From CAZKUN01 sp964555935 (lineage in GTDB: Bacteria > Armatimonadota > Zipacnadia > Zipacnadales > VGFC01): a stretch of 12,156 bases of DNA. How positions within the stretch are numbered: the first letter of the stretch is position 1; the number at the start of each line of letters is the position of its first letter. Shown piece after piece: positions 1-6,505 of the stretch. The notes under the pieces were generated by a model. The model did no database searches, was not told the origin of the DNA, and worked only from the letters and a program-made list of their open reading frames with translations. The stretch lies in assembly GCA_964555935.1 (NCBI GenBank), contig CAZKUN010000266.1, positions 1 to 12,156 of the forward strand, given 5' to 3'. The position numbers were made by a program, and so were the translations under genes.

Positions 1-1263
1 GCCCGTCCGGCCGCGGCCGTTGAACATGATGGCGGCGATGGCGCGGGGCTCGGGGGGGATCTCGGGAGTCGCGGCTGAATCGACTACGATCGGCATCTCG
101 GTCTTCAGCTCACCCTCTTCGTAGCGGGCGATGGCGGTGAGCGTGTGGGGGCCGTCCTCGACCTTGTCGATGATCTGCGAGCCTCGCATGCGGAGCTGGA
201 AGGTGTTGCCCCAGTGGGCGCCGCGCTCGGCTTTGGCGATCTCGGTGCCGTCGGCCTCAACGCGCCAGCCGAGGAGCCCCTCGGGCTGGAAGTGGGCCTC
301 GATGGGCGTGCTCCTGGCGATGGTGGCGCCCGGCTCGGGTTTGTAGAAGCGGATCTTCTCCTCCGGGAGGGCGTAGCGGAAGATGAGCTTGGTCTTGTCC
401 TGCCCCTGCCCGCGGATCACGACGTTGTCGTCGTAGATGGAGATCGGGCGGTCGAGATAGAACGTGCCCTCGCCAAGCACGACAGCGCCGCCGCCATTCG
501 CGCCGACTTCGGCGCAGGCTTGCTCAAGGGCCGCGGCGTCGTCTCGATCATCATTGGCCTGTCCTCCGAAGTCCTCGATGGTGGCCGCGGGCCCGATCTC
601 GGGGATTCCGCCGGGCACTCCAGCGTGAGTCCAGTCCGGGTAGACGATGCCGTCTGGGCCTGGGAAATCAGCAGGCGTCAGCCGGTCGGTCTCGTCAGGG
701 CGGAGCTTGTACTGGGCCTCCCAGAGGGGCTCCATCTGGTAGTCATCCTCCACGAGTTCGAAATCATCGAGGTAGCAGGTCACGATGGCGTGGCTATAGC
801 TATGGACCCAAACTTGGAGGAAACGGGCATCAGCCGGAGCGAAGATGCGAAGGCTGGCGTCGACCCACTCGTTCGCCGGCGAACTGGGCGCGCCGCGCTG
901 GTACTGATCGCCCGGGACGGCAGCGTTGCCATCGGCATCGAGCACGCGGACGTAGATTCCGCACCCGCTACCGGTGACGGGGAAGGTCTTGAATCGCAGC
1001 TCGTAGGAGCCCTTGCCATCGATGGGGACGCGCGGCCCCAGCACGTTCGAGCCGCCCTTGTCGCCATCGGTGTCGACGATCTTGAGGGAGTAATCGCCAG
1101 ACGCGGCCTGTTCGTCCGTGACCTCGCCCATAGAGCCATCCGGGAGCGACCAAGCATCCTCGCCCTCCTCGAAGGAGGCGTTGGCAATGGGGATGGACTC
1201 CGGCTGAGCGAACAGAGCCACCGGGGCGGCAAGTAGCATGGCGGCGATGACAGAGCGGGACAT
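1..1263 (-). CDS. Exported pectate-lyase-superfamily beta-helix protein with N-terminal beta-sandwich domain (partial, C-terminus beyond window)
   Basis: The reading frame stays open from the ATG at 1263 down to base 1, giving 421 residues with no stop. AAGGAG lies 7 nt before the ATG, which supports this start. Residues 1-20 form a signal peptide (hydrophobic core AAMLLAAPVALFAQ). Residues 24-172 read as a carbohydrate-binding-type beta-sandwich (IPIANASFEEGEDAW at the start, YLDDFELVED at the end), as in CBM4/9-like modules. From about 228, ATIEDFGGQANDDRDDAAAL followed by GGGAVVLGEGTFYLDRPISI and VVIRGQGQDKTKLIF is the typical N-terminal cap and first coils of pectate-lyase-3/GH28-like right-handed beta-helices. 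Residues 303-398 look like an inserted Ig-like domain, after which helix-like sequence resumes (IMFNGRGRTG). An exported or cell-surface polysaccharide-acting role is inferred. The catalytic part is not in the window, so lyase versus hydrolase cannot be decided. Confidence 0.85.
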   Translation of the reverse strand, partial: MSRSVIAAMLLAAPVALFAQPESIPIANASFEEGEDAWSLPDGSMGEVTDEQAASGDYSLKIVDTDGDKGGSNVLGPRVPIDGKGSYELRFKTFPVTGSGCGIYVRVLDADGNAAVPGDQYQRGAPSSPANEWVDASLRIFAPADARFLQVWVHSYSHAIVTCYLDDFELVEDDYQMEPLWEAQYKLRPDETDRLTPADFPGPDGIVYPDWTHAGVPGGIPEIGPAATIEDFGGQANDDRDDAAALEQACAEVGANGGGAVVLGEGTFYLDRPISIYDDNVVIRGQGQDKTKLIFRYALPEEKIRFYKPEPGATIARSTPIEAHFQPEGLLGWRVEADGTEIAKAERGAHWGNTFQLRMRGSQIIDKVEDGPHTLTAIARYEEGELKTEMPIVVDSAATPEIPPEPRAIAAIMFNGRGRTG

Positions 1264-1319
1264 GGGCGGGCTCCTTGAGTGGTCTCGGCACGTACAGACG
1301 CCCAGTTATGCTCGGAGGA

Positions 1320-1362
1320 TCGATTCCCCTTTGGCTGCCATGGCGACTGACAAGGGAATCGA
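1320..1362. promoter_or_regulatory. Inverted repeat in the divergent intergenic region, candidate operator or leader hairpin
   Basis: TCGATTCCC (1320-1328) is repeated in exact inverted orientation as GGGAATCGA (1354-1362), and the match extends to about 12 bp per arm if two single-base bulges are allowed. The 8-bp palindrome GCCATGGC (1337-1344) sits at the centre. It lies between two divergently transcribed genes (starts at 1263 minus and 1403 plus), where a shared operator would be expected. I found no convincing -35/-10 pair next to it. A role as regulator-binding site or as a 5'-leader hairpin is inference. Confidence 0.4.
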
Positions 1363-1402
1363 CGGCTCGCCGAGGTATACCTGGTTAGCGAGGTGGTCCG
1401 AC

Positions 1403-2155
1403 ATGAGCGGCCAGCCGGAGGTCTTTACCAAGGCGTACAAGATCCGCGGGAACGTGGTGACGGCAGCCGCGCTGGCGGCACTGTTCATCGTGCCGATGGC
1501 GGTGGCGATTGGGCTGGGCGCGTGGGCGGCGAAGGCGGTGAGCGAGGCCGTCGGAATGGGCATCATCTTCGCGGGAATCTTCGTCACGGCGGCGCTGCAT
1601 TTCACCGTGGGACTGCAGCGGGTGCCAATGCTCTACAACGAGGGCCTGCGGCGCGACCTCGCGGCGGCGCTCGAGCGGCGGCATGGCCGCAGCCTCGATG
1701 ACGGCGCATCGTATTTCGTGGGCTGGTCGCCGGGATCGGGGCTGAACCCAAAGGACGGCGAGACGGACCACGACATCGGGTTCCTCTCGCTGACGCCCGA
1801 AGCGCTTACCTTCACGGGGGACACGGTTCACTTTGAGCTGTACCGGTCTCAGGTGCATGGGATCGAGGTGCGTCAGGATGGCGTGCCCATCGTCATGGAC
1901 TTCGGCAAGCGCATCCGCGTGCAGTGGGTGGACGAGTATCGGCAGCTTCAGTGCTTCACGCTGGAGCGGCGCGAGGGGAAGACGAAGCGCGAGGTGAGGA
2001 GGAACAACACGCAGCTTGGCGACATGCTGCAGCATTGGCATTACTACGGGACGGTGGCGGGGGACGGCAGTGCTGGGAACGGAAACGGCGTCGGGGTTGA
2101 AACCCCTCTTACAGGGGCTCGGGAGGGAGAGGAGTTGAGTGATGAGCAGGGGTGA
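1403..2155 (+). CDS. Membrane protein with two transmembrane helices and a soluble PH-like C-terminal domain, unknown function
   Basis: I chose the ATG at 1403 (250 aa) because GAGGTGG lies 6 nt upstream and the protein-like sequence starts there (MSGQPEVFTKAYKIRGN). The frame is open further upstream, to 1238, but that would run across the intergenic inverted repeat and overlap the divergent gene. Two hydrophobic segments are visible at about residues 18-42 and 49-70, separated by a short loop. The remainder is soluble. The stretch IGFLSLTPEALTFTGD (about 125-140) resembles the first strands of bacterial PH/GRAM-like domains; this is a weak resemblance, not a firm assignment. The C-terminal tail (about 220-250) is low-complexity, rich in Gly/Glu, and is encoded by a palindromic stretch. 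The last 14 bases overlap the next gene, suggesting translational coupling. No function is claimed. Confidence 0.75.
   Translation: MSGQPEVFTKAYKIRGNVVTAAALAALFIVPMAVAIGLGAWAAKAVSEAVGMGIIFAGIFVTAALHFTVGLQRVPMLYNEGLRRDLAAALERRHGRSLDDGASYFVGWSPGSGLNPKDGETDHDIGFLSLTPEALTFTGDTVHFELYRSQVHGIEVRQDGVPIVMDFGKRIRVQWVDEYRQLQCFTLERREGKTKREVRRNNTQLGDMLQHWHYYGTVAGDGSAGNGNGVGVETPLTGAREGEELSDEQG
2093..2117 (+). promoter_or_regulatory. Two overlapping, mutually exclusive hairpins just upstream of the dehydrogenase-ClpN ribosome binding site
   Basis: GGGGTT (2093-2098) pairs with AACCCC (2101-2106) across a 2-nt loop, or CCCCT (2103-2107) pairs with AGGGG (2113-2117) across a 5-nt loop. Both hairpins use the CCCC block, so only one can form at a time. 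The second ends 12 nt before AGGAG (2130-2134), which serves the next start codon. The element lies inside the last codons of the membrane-protein gene. It may affect translation of the downstream gene or may simply be a repeat element that extended the C-terminus. Confidence 0.35.
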
Positions 2156-3509
2156 GGGAAGTCTGGGGTTTATTGGGCTGGGCGCGATGGGGAGCGCGAT
2201 GTGTCGGTCCCTGATGCGAGCGGGGCGCGCCATTCTGGGCTACGACATCGATGCGGGGCGGCTGGCGGCGAGCGTGGATGATGGCGTGAGCGCGGCGGGG
2301 AGTGGTGAGGAGATAGTAAGCCAGGCCGACGTGGTGCTGACGAGTCTGCGTTCATCGGCGATATGGGCGGAGGTCGCGGAAACGGTTCTTCTGCCGAACG
2401 CACGGGAGGGTCAACTCTTCATCGATCTAGGCACTGTCGCCGCGCCGGAGACTAGGCGGCTGGCGGCGGCGATTGCCGAGAAGGGCGCGGCGCTGGTCGA
2501 CGCGCCGGTCAGTGGCGGGCCGCACGGCTCGGAGACGGGGACGCTGCGGATCTTCGTCGGCGGCAATGAGGCACCCGTCGCGCGCGCGATGCCGATCCTG
2601 CAAGTGCTGGGCGAGGAGGGGCGAGTGGTCCACTGCGGCCAGAGCGGCGCGGGGCAGGTCGTGAAGGGCTGCAATCAGCTCGCGATGGGGATCGCCGACG
2701 CAGCGTACATGGAGGCGCTGGCGTTTGGCGCTCGCGAAGGCATCGACCCGAGGGCGATCGCACAGGCGGTCGGAGGTGGGGGAGGCTGGCGCGGGCACTT
2801 CAGTGGCCTGGCGGAGAGGATCGCGGAGGGTCAGGGCGACACGTGCTGTATCAAGTACCCGGAGTATCCCTACTTCCTCGCCGAGGCGGATGAGGCCGGG
2901 ACGCCGATGCCGATCACGCGAGCGATCGCGGAGTTTGCGAGCAAGGTCCCATCCGCATATCGCGACAACATGGATCGCCCGACGATCAGCTTCTGGCGGG
3001 AGTTGATGACGCGCGAGGTCGTGGATCCGCGACGCGCAACGGCAGAGCACTCGGGCGGCACGGAGCCTTGGCAGCGATTCTCCAGCCGAGCCCGTCGCGC
3101 AGTGGTGCTGGCTCATAACGAGGCAATGGGCATGGGCATGCCCCTGGTCGACACCGAGCACGTGCTGATGGGCCTGGTGTCACTCGGCGAGGGAGCCGCG
3201 ACCGAGGTGCTCGAAGGCCTGGGGGTCGCGCTGGACCGTCTAGCCGCCGACCTTCGAGACCACCTGGTCCATGGCAGCGCCGCCCAGGAACCGAATCGCG
3301 AGCTGGCCTTCACGCCGCAAGCGCAGCGGGTCTTGCACGTCGCGTACGCGGAGTCAAAGCGGCTTGAACACGACCATGTGGGAACGGAGCATCTCCTCAT
3401 AGGCTTGGTCCACGAGGGGCGGGGCGCTGCCAACCGGCTGCTTCGGAAGTATGGAGTTGATCTAACCCGCGTCCGGGCGGGGGTCTGTCGGCTGCATGAG
3501 GGGGCGTGA
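2142..3509 (+). CDS. 3-hydroxyisobutyrate-dehydrogenase-family oxidoreductase fused to a ClpC-type N-terminal (Clp repeat) domain
   Basis: The product is 455 aa from the ATG at 2142, which has AGGAG 7 nt upstream; a GTG directly before it (2139) is an alternative start. Residues 8-165 are the NAD(P)-binding Rossmann domain of the beta-hydroxyacid dehydrogenase family, with GLGAMG at 12-17 and the substrate-site motif DAPVSGG at 120-126. GQVVKGCNQL (171-180) carries the expected catalytic Lys175 and Asn178. The second, all-helical domain runs to about residue 290, so the enzyme part has the family's usual length of about 290-300 aa. In place of the usual Lys-Asp motif it reads IKYPEYP (237-243). 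A 20-residue linker leads to two Clp_N repeats: FSSRARRAVVLAHNEA...VDTEHVLMGL (about 312-370) and FTPQAQRVLHVAYAES...VGTEHLLIGL (about 389-446). These match the ClpC/ClpA N-domain, which binds adaptors and substrates, but no AAA+ ATPase follows. The frame is continuous across the join. A dehydrogenase reaction on a 3-hydroxyacid is expected from the family; the substrate and the role of the Clp domain are unknown. Confidence 0.88.
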   Translation: MSRGEGSLGFIGLGAMGSAMCRSLMRAGRAILGYDIDAGRLAASVDDGVSAAGSGEEIVSQADVVLTSLRSSAIWAEVAETVLLPNAREGQLFIDLGTVAAPETRRLAAAIAEKGAALVDAPVSGGPHGSETGTLRIFVGGNEAPVARAMPILQVLGEEGRVVHCGQSGAGQVVKGCNQLAMGIADAAYMEALAFGAREGIDPRAIAQAVGGGGGWRGHFSGLAERIAEGQGDTCCIKYPEYPYFLAEADEAGTPMPITRAIAEFASKVPSAYRDNMDRPTISFWRELMTREVVDPRRATAEHSGGTEPWQRFSSRARRAVVLAHNEAMGMGMPLVDTEHVLMGLVSLGEGAATEVLEGLGVALDRLAADLRDHLVHGSAAQEPNRELAFTPQAQRVLHVAYAESKRLEHDHVGTEHLLIGLVHEGRGAANRLLRKYGVDLTRVRAGVCRLHEGA

Positions 3510-3590
3510 CCGGACAGCCCGGTGGGCGTAGTACATCCATCGGACGGGTCATGTAGCAAGCGGACCTGAAACACGGAGGGAGTTGATGGC

Positions 3591-4631
3591 GTGAGCAAGT
3601 TTGCCGTGAGGCCGGTGCGAATCTCTGAGGTCAAGCCACACCCGAACGCTGACGCGCTCGAACTCGCGATGGTCGAGGGGAGCCTCTATCAGGTCGTCGT
3701 CAAGAAGGGCTGGTGCCAGCCCGGAGACGCGCGTCTGTACGTGCCGCTGGATGCGGTGATCCCCGTTGAGGTCTCCGACCGATGGGGCGTGACGAAGTAC
3801 CTGTCGAAGGCGCGCGTGCGCGCCGCGCGGTTGCGCGGGGAGACGAGTTACGGCTTCCTGACGGATGTCGAAGAGGTGTCGGGCGATTCCGGGCCGCGGG
3901 TGCCCGATGTGGGGGAGGATGTCGCAGCGGTGTACGGGATCACCAAGTACGAGCAACCGATGACGCTTAGCGGCGAGCAGGCGCCGCCCATCGACGCCTT
4001 CCACCGCTACACCGACATCGAGAACCGGCACGGCTTCCCGGACCTGATCGAGGACGGGGAAGAGGTCGTGGTCAGCGAGAAGATCCACGGGACCAACGCG
4101 CGCGCGGGATACGTCCTGGGCGAAGATGGGCCGATGTTCGCTTGCGGGAGCCACAATCTCCGCATCCACCGAGACCAGAACAGCACGTATGAGATGCCGC
4201 TCTTGATGGAGTGCGTCGAGGCGTTACTGACCTCGTTTGAGCCGAGGATCGAGGACGGCAAGGCTGTCGATGAGACGATCCTCTTCGGCGAGATCTACGG
4301 GCCCGGAGTGCAAAGGGGTTTCACTTACGGCGTCGGCAAGCCGCAGTTTCGGGCCTTCGACATCGCGGTCGGCCGGGAGTACCTGGACTGGGATGCCTTC
4401 ATCGAACTGTGCGATCGGTTCGACGTGCCGGTGGTGCCGGTCTTGTATCGCGGACCGTTCGACGCCGACCGCGTCGCCGAGCTGCTGGCCGGGCCGACGA
4501 CGCTGGACGGCGACCATATCAGGGAGGGTGTGGTCATTCGACCGGTCGTCGAGCGCTTCAACCAGGCCACGGACCGGACGATCCTGAAGTGGAAGAGCGA
4601 CGACTACCTCGTGCACAAGCACGGGGGATAA
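3591..4631 (+). CDS. ATP-dependent RNA ligase, DraRnl/Rnl5 type
   Basis: The product is 346 aa, close to the 342 aa of the Deinococcus radiodurans ligase (DRB0094) that defines the type. All nucleotidyltransferase motifs are visible: motif I EKIHGTN with the AMP-accepting Lys164, motif III LFGEIYG with Glu234, motif IIIa FRAFDIAV (253-260), motif IV REGVVIRP with Glu312, and motif V LKWKS with Lys333 and Lys335. Residues 1-120 form the N-terminal OB-like module seen in DraRnl (HPNADALELAMVEG, KKGWCQPGDARLYVPLDAVIP). Known members seal 3'-OH/5'-phosphate nicks through an enzyme-AMP intermediate, on RNA-containing 3' ends. The start is GTG, with GGAGGG (3575-3580) 10 nt upstream; a nearby ATG at 3586 is out of frame and stops after two codons. 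It stands alone, 81 nt after the dehydrogenase-ClpN gene, with no visible kinase, phosphatase or archease partner, so repair of cleaved or nicked RNA is inferred from the family alone. Confidence 0.93.
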   Translation: MSKFAVRPVRISEVKPHPNADALELAMVEGSLYQVVVKKGWCQPGDARLYVPLDAVIPVEVSDRWGVTKYLSKARVRAARLRGETSYGFLTDVEEVSGDSGPRVPDVGEDVAAVYGITKYEQPMTLSGEQAPPIDAFHRYTDIENRHGFPDLIEDGEEVVVSEKIHGTNARAGYVLGEDGPMFACGSHNLRIHRDQNSTYEMPLLMECVEALLTSFEPRIEDGKAVDETILFGEIYGPGVQRGFTYGVGKPQFRAFDIAVGREYLDWDAFIELCDRFDVPVVPVLYRGPFDADRVAELLAGPTTLDGDHIREGVVIRPVVERFNQATDRTILKWKSDDYLVHKHGG

Positions 4632-4638
4632 CCTCCCG

Positions 4639-4670
4639 CGCGGCCCCCGGTGGCGACACTGGGGGCCGCG
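4639..4670 (+). terminator. Strong GC hairpin between the RNA ligase and the DUF4832-type gene
   Basis: CGCGGCCCCC (4639-4648) pairs perfectly with GGGGGCCGCG (4661-4670) across a 12-nt loop. It starts 8 nt after the ligase stop codon (TAA, 4629-4631). No T-run follows, so it is not a classical intrinsic terminator; a U-less terminator, an RNA 3'-end stabiliser or an attenuating hairpin are all possible. It also argues against the GTG at 4670 as the start of the next gene, because that codon's first base would be inside the stem. Confidence 0.5.
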
Positions 4671-4696
4671 TGACCACGTCGAGAGGGCTGATCGGC

Positions 4697-6505
4697 ATGA
4701 CGCGAATGCTGGCGATCGGAGCGATCCTCATGTCTGGAGTGGACTCCAGCGCGCAAGAGCGCGTGACAGTGCGGCCCGCGGATACGGGCGCGATCTTCGA
4801 GAACCCGGGGATGGGGTGGGTGCTGCACTTCTACGACAACGTCCCCCGTAATTACGGGTCGCGGCTGGAGTACTCGGATGCGGTCGACGACTTCCCGGCA
4901 CTCGGCGTCATCTACCTGCGGATCGCGTGGTCGCACATCGAGCCGGAGGAGGGGCGGTTCAACTGGGCGATCCTCGACACTCCCGCGCAGAAGTGGATCC
5001 GCAAGGGCAAGCGGATCGGGCTGCGGATCAGTTGCTCGGAGTCCTTCGCGAGGTACTCGACGCCGAAATGGGTTGAGGACGCGGGCGCGAAGGGCTACAA
5101 CTTTCGACCGGGCCCCGGCGTGGAGGAGGATGGGCCGTACTGGGAGCCGGATTACGATGACCCGATCTTCCTGGAGAAGCTCGACAACTTCCTCGCGGCG
5201 CTGGCCGAGCGATATGACGGCGACCCGAACGTGGCGTGGATCGATGTGGGATCGTTCGGCGTGTGGGGCGAGGGCCACACCTATGCCAGCACGAAACTGC
5301 CCTACTCGGCTGACACGATCATCCGCCACATCGACCTGCACTTGGAGCATTTCAAGAAGACGCTGCTGGTGGCGAACGATGACTTCCGCCTGCAGGATCG
5401 AGGCGAGGGCGCCATCGATTACGCGCTGGAGAAGGGGCTGACGCTCCGAGACGATTCGATCCTCGTCCAGCCGGCGCCGCGGGCTTACAAGAGCGCCGAC
5501 CTGGCGGAGAAGTTCTGGCGCGATCACCCGATCGTGCTGGAGAGCGAACACTACGGCGGCTCGCGCGATCGGGGCAATTGGCAGGACGGAAGCCTCTACA
5601 TGGAGGCGCTGGAGAAGTACCACGCGAGCTACCCGTCGATCCACTGGTGGGCGGACGAATTCCTCGAGGAGCAGCGCGATCTCATCGAGCGGATGAGCCT
5701 GCGGATGGGCTATCGGCTGCAACTCGTGGAGGCGAGCTGGCGGGAGCACCTGGTGCTGAACGAGCGGCTGGAGTTCAGCGCCGAGTGGCGGAACGCGGGC
5801 GTCGCGCCGTGCTACCCGGGCGCGCACCCGACGCTGGTCCTGAAGGACGCGAAGGGCGGCATTGCGGGCGTGTTCGTCGACTCGGACTTCGATGCGCGCG
5901 ACCTGCCGGTTGGCGATCCAGGCGAGGCCGAGGCGGTAACGCAGACCTCATCGTTTGAGTTGCCCTTCAACCTGCGGCCGGACGAGTACGACCTCTACAT
6001 CGCGATGGGTGACCAGACGGGAATACCGAAGATCCGGCTCCCGCTCGCCGAGGGCGATGGCGAGATGCGGTACCGGTTGGGGAAGGTGCGGATCACCGGC
6101 GATTACGCGCTCGCGGTGGGGGACCTTGAGAAGCGCGAGACGGACTACGTGCTGCCGACGACGTTCACGCTCCACCGCGCGCTGCCCGCGGGGACGGTGC
6201 CATTCTGTCACTTCGAGGCGGACGGCAAGATCGCGTTCTTCGGCTATCCCGATGTCGACGACCCGGCGGCGATGCTTGCGAACGTGGCGGCGGTCGACAT
6301 GCCGATCAAGTTCACGGTGCCCGACGACGCGCGCGGGAAGACGTTTCTGCTCGGTATCGGCCTGTGGGTACCCGAGCGGATCGGCCAGGCCGACGAGCGG
6401 ATGATCCCGGATGCGGGGGAGACGGATCGAAGGGTGACGGTGGGGACGCTTGTGGTGGGTGAGGACGGTGCGGTGACGTTGTCGACCGGAGGCGCGACAC
6501 GATGA
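4697..6505 (+). CDS. Exported DUF4832-type glycoside-hydrolase-like protein (TIM barrel plus C-terminal beta-domain)
   Basis: The ATG at 4697 gives 602 aa and has GAGAGGG 9 nt upstream; a GTG at 4670 is a poorer alternative. A short signal peptide is likely (MTRMLAIGAILMSGVDSSAQ, cleavage near residue 20). ENPGMGWVLHFYD (35-47) is the N-terminal Asn-Pro-Gly-x-Gly-Trp signature of DUF4832-associated proteins. VIYLRIAWSHIEPEEGRFNW (71-90) is the strand-2 motif of clan GH-A barrels such as GH42. WIDVGSFGVWGEGHT (181-195) places Glu192 where the acid/base of GH-A enzymes lies, and VLESEHYGG (280-288) offers Glu282 or Glu284 as nucleophile candidates. Residues about 325-600 form beta-rich domains (LVLNERLEFSAEWRNAGVAP; FTVPDDARGKTFLLGIGLW) matching the DUF4832 C-terminal part. 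It starts a three-gene group with ATGA overlaps. Hydrolysis of an external glycan is inferred; the substrate is unknown and activity is unproven for most of this family. Confidence 0.82.
   Translation: MTRMLAIGAILMSGVDSSAQERVTVRPADTGAIFENPGMGWVLHFYDNVPRNYGSRLEYSDAVDDFPALGVIYLRIAWSHIEPEEGRFNWAILDTPAQKWIRKGKRIGLRISCSESFARYSTPKWVEDAGAKGYNFRPGPGVEEDGPYWEPDYDDPIFLEKLDNFLAALAERYDGDPNVAWIDVGSFGVWGEGHTYASTKLPYSADTIIRHIDLHLEHFKKTLLVANDDFRLQDRGEGAIDYALEKGLTLRDDSILVQPAPRAYKSADLAEKFWRDHPIVLESEHYGGSRDRGNWQDGSLYMEALEKYHASYPSIHWWADEFLEEQRDLIERMSLRMGYRLQLVEASWREHLVLNERLEFSAEWRNAGVAPCYPGAHPTLVLKDAKGGIAGVFVDSDFDARDLPVGDPGEAEAVTQTSSFELPFNLRPDEYDLYIAMGDQTGIPKIRLPLAEGDGEMRYRLGKVRITGDYALAVGDLEKRETDYVLPTTFTLHRALPAGTVPFCHFEADGKIAFFGYPDVDDPAAMLANVAAVDMPIKFTVPDDARGKTFLLGIGLWVPERIGQADERMIPDAGETDRRVTVGTLVVGEDGAVTLSTGGATR

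Noticed and set aside
145..1236. Long open frame on the plus strand opposite the beta-helix gene
   Set aside because: The minus-strand frame has a signal peptide, a good ribosome binding site and recognisable domains. The plus-strand translation has no family character and is a by-product of high GC content.
1238..1402. N-terminal extension of the membrane protein
   Set aside because: It crosses the intergenic inverted repeat and overlaps the divergent gene start; the ATG at 1403 has the better ribosome binding site.
1264..1402. Sigma-70 promoters for the divergent genes
   Set aside because: Isolated boxes such as TTGTCA, CATAAC and TATGCT occur, but none forms a pair with 16-18 base spacing.
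1385..2233. Long minus-strand frame opposite the membrane protein
   Set aside because: Rich in Arg, Pro and His with no domain or ribosome binding site; the plus-strand gene is coherent.
2427..3161. Minus-strand frame opposite the dehydrogenase
   Set aside because: Mirror of a well-conserved dehydrogenase gene; no protein-family features.
3509..3523. Hairpin ACCGG/CCGGT after the dehydrogenase-ClpN stop
   Set aside because: Only 5 bp, no T-run and overlapping the stop codon; too weak to call a terminator.
4409..4696. N-terminal extension of the DUF4832-type gene into the RNA ligase gene
   Set aside because: The extra 96 residues are Arg-rich out-of-frame ligase sequence; the signal peptide starts at 4697.
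4604..5827. 407-aa minus-strand frame opposite the DUF4832-type gene
   Set aside because: Arg/Val-rich antisense artefact; the plus strand carries the conserved GH-A motifs.
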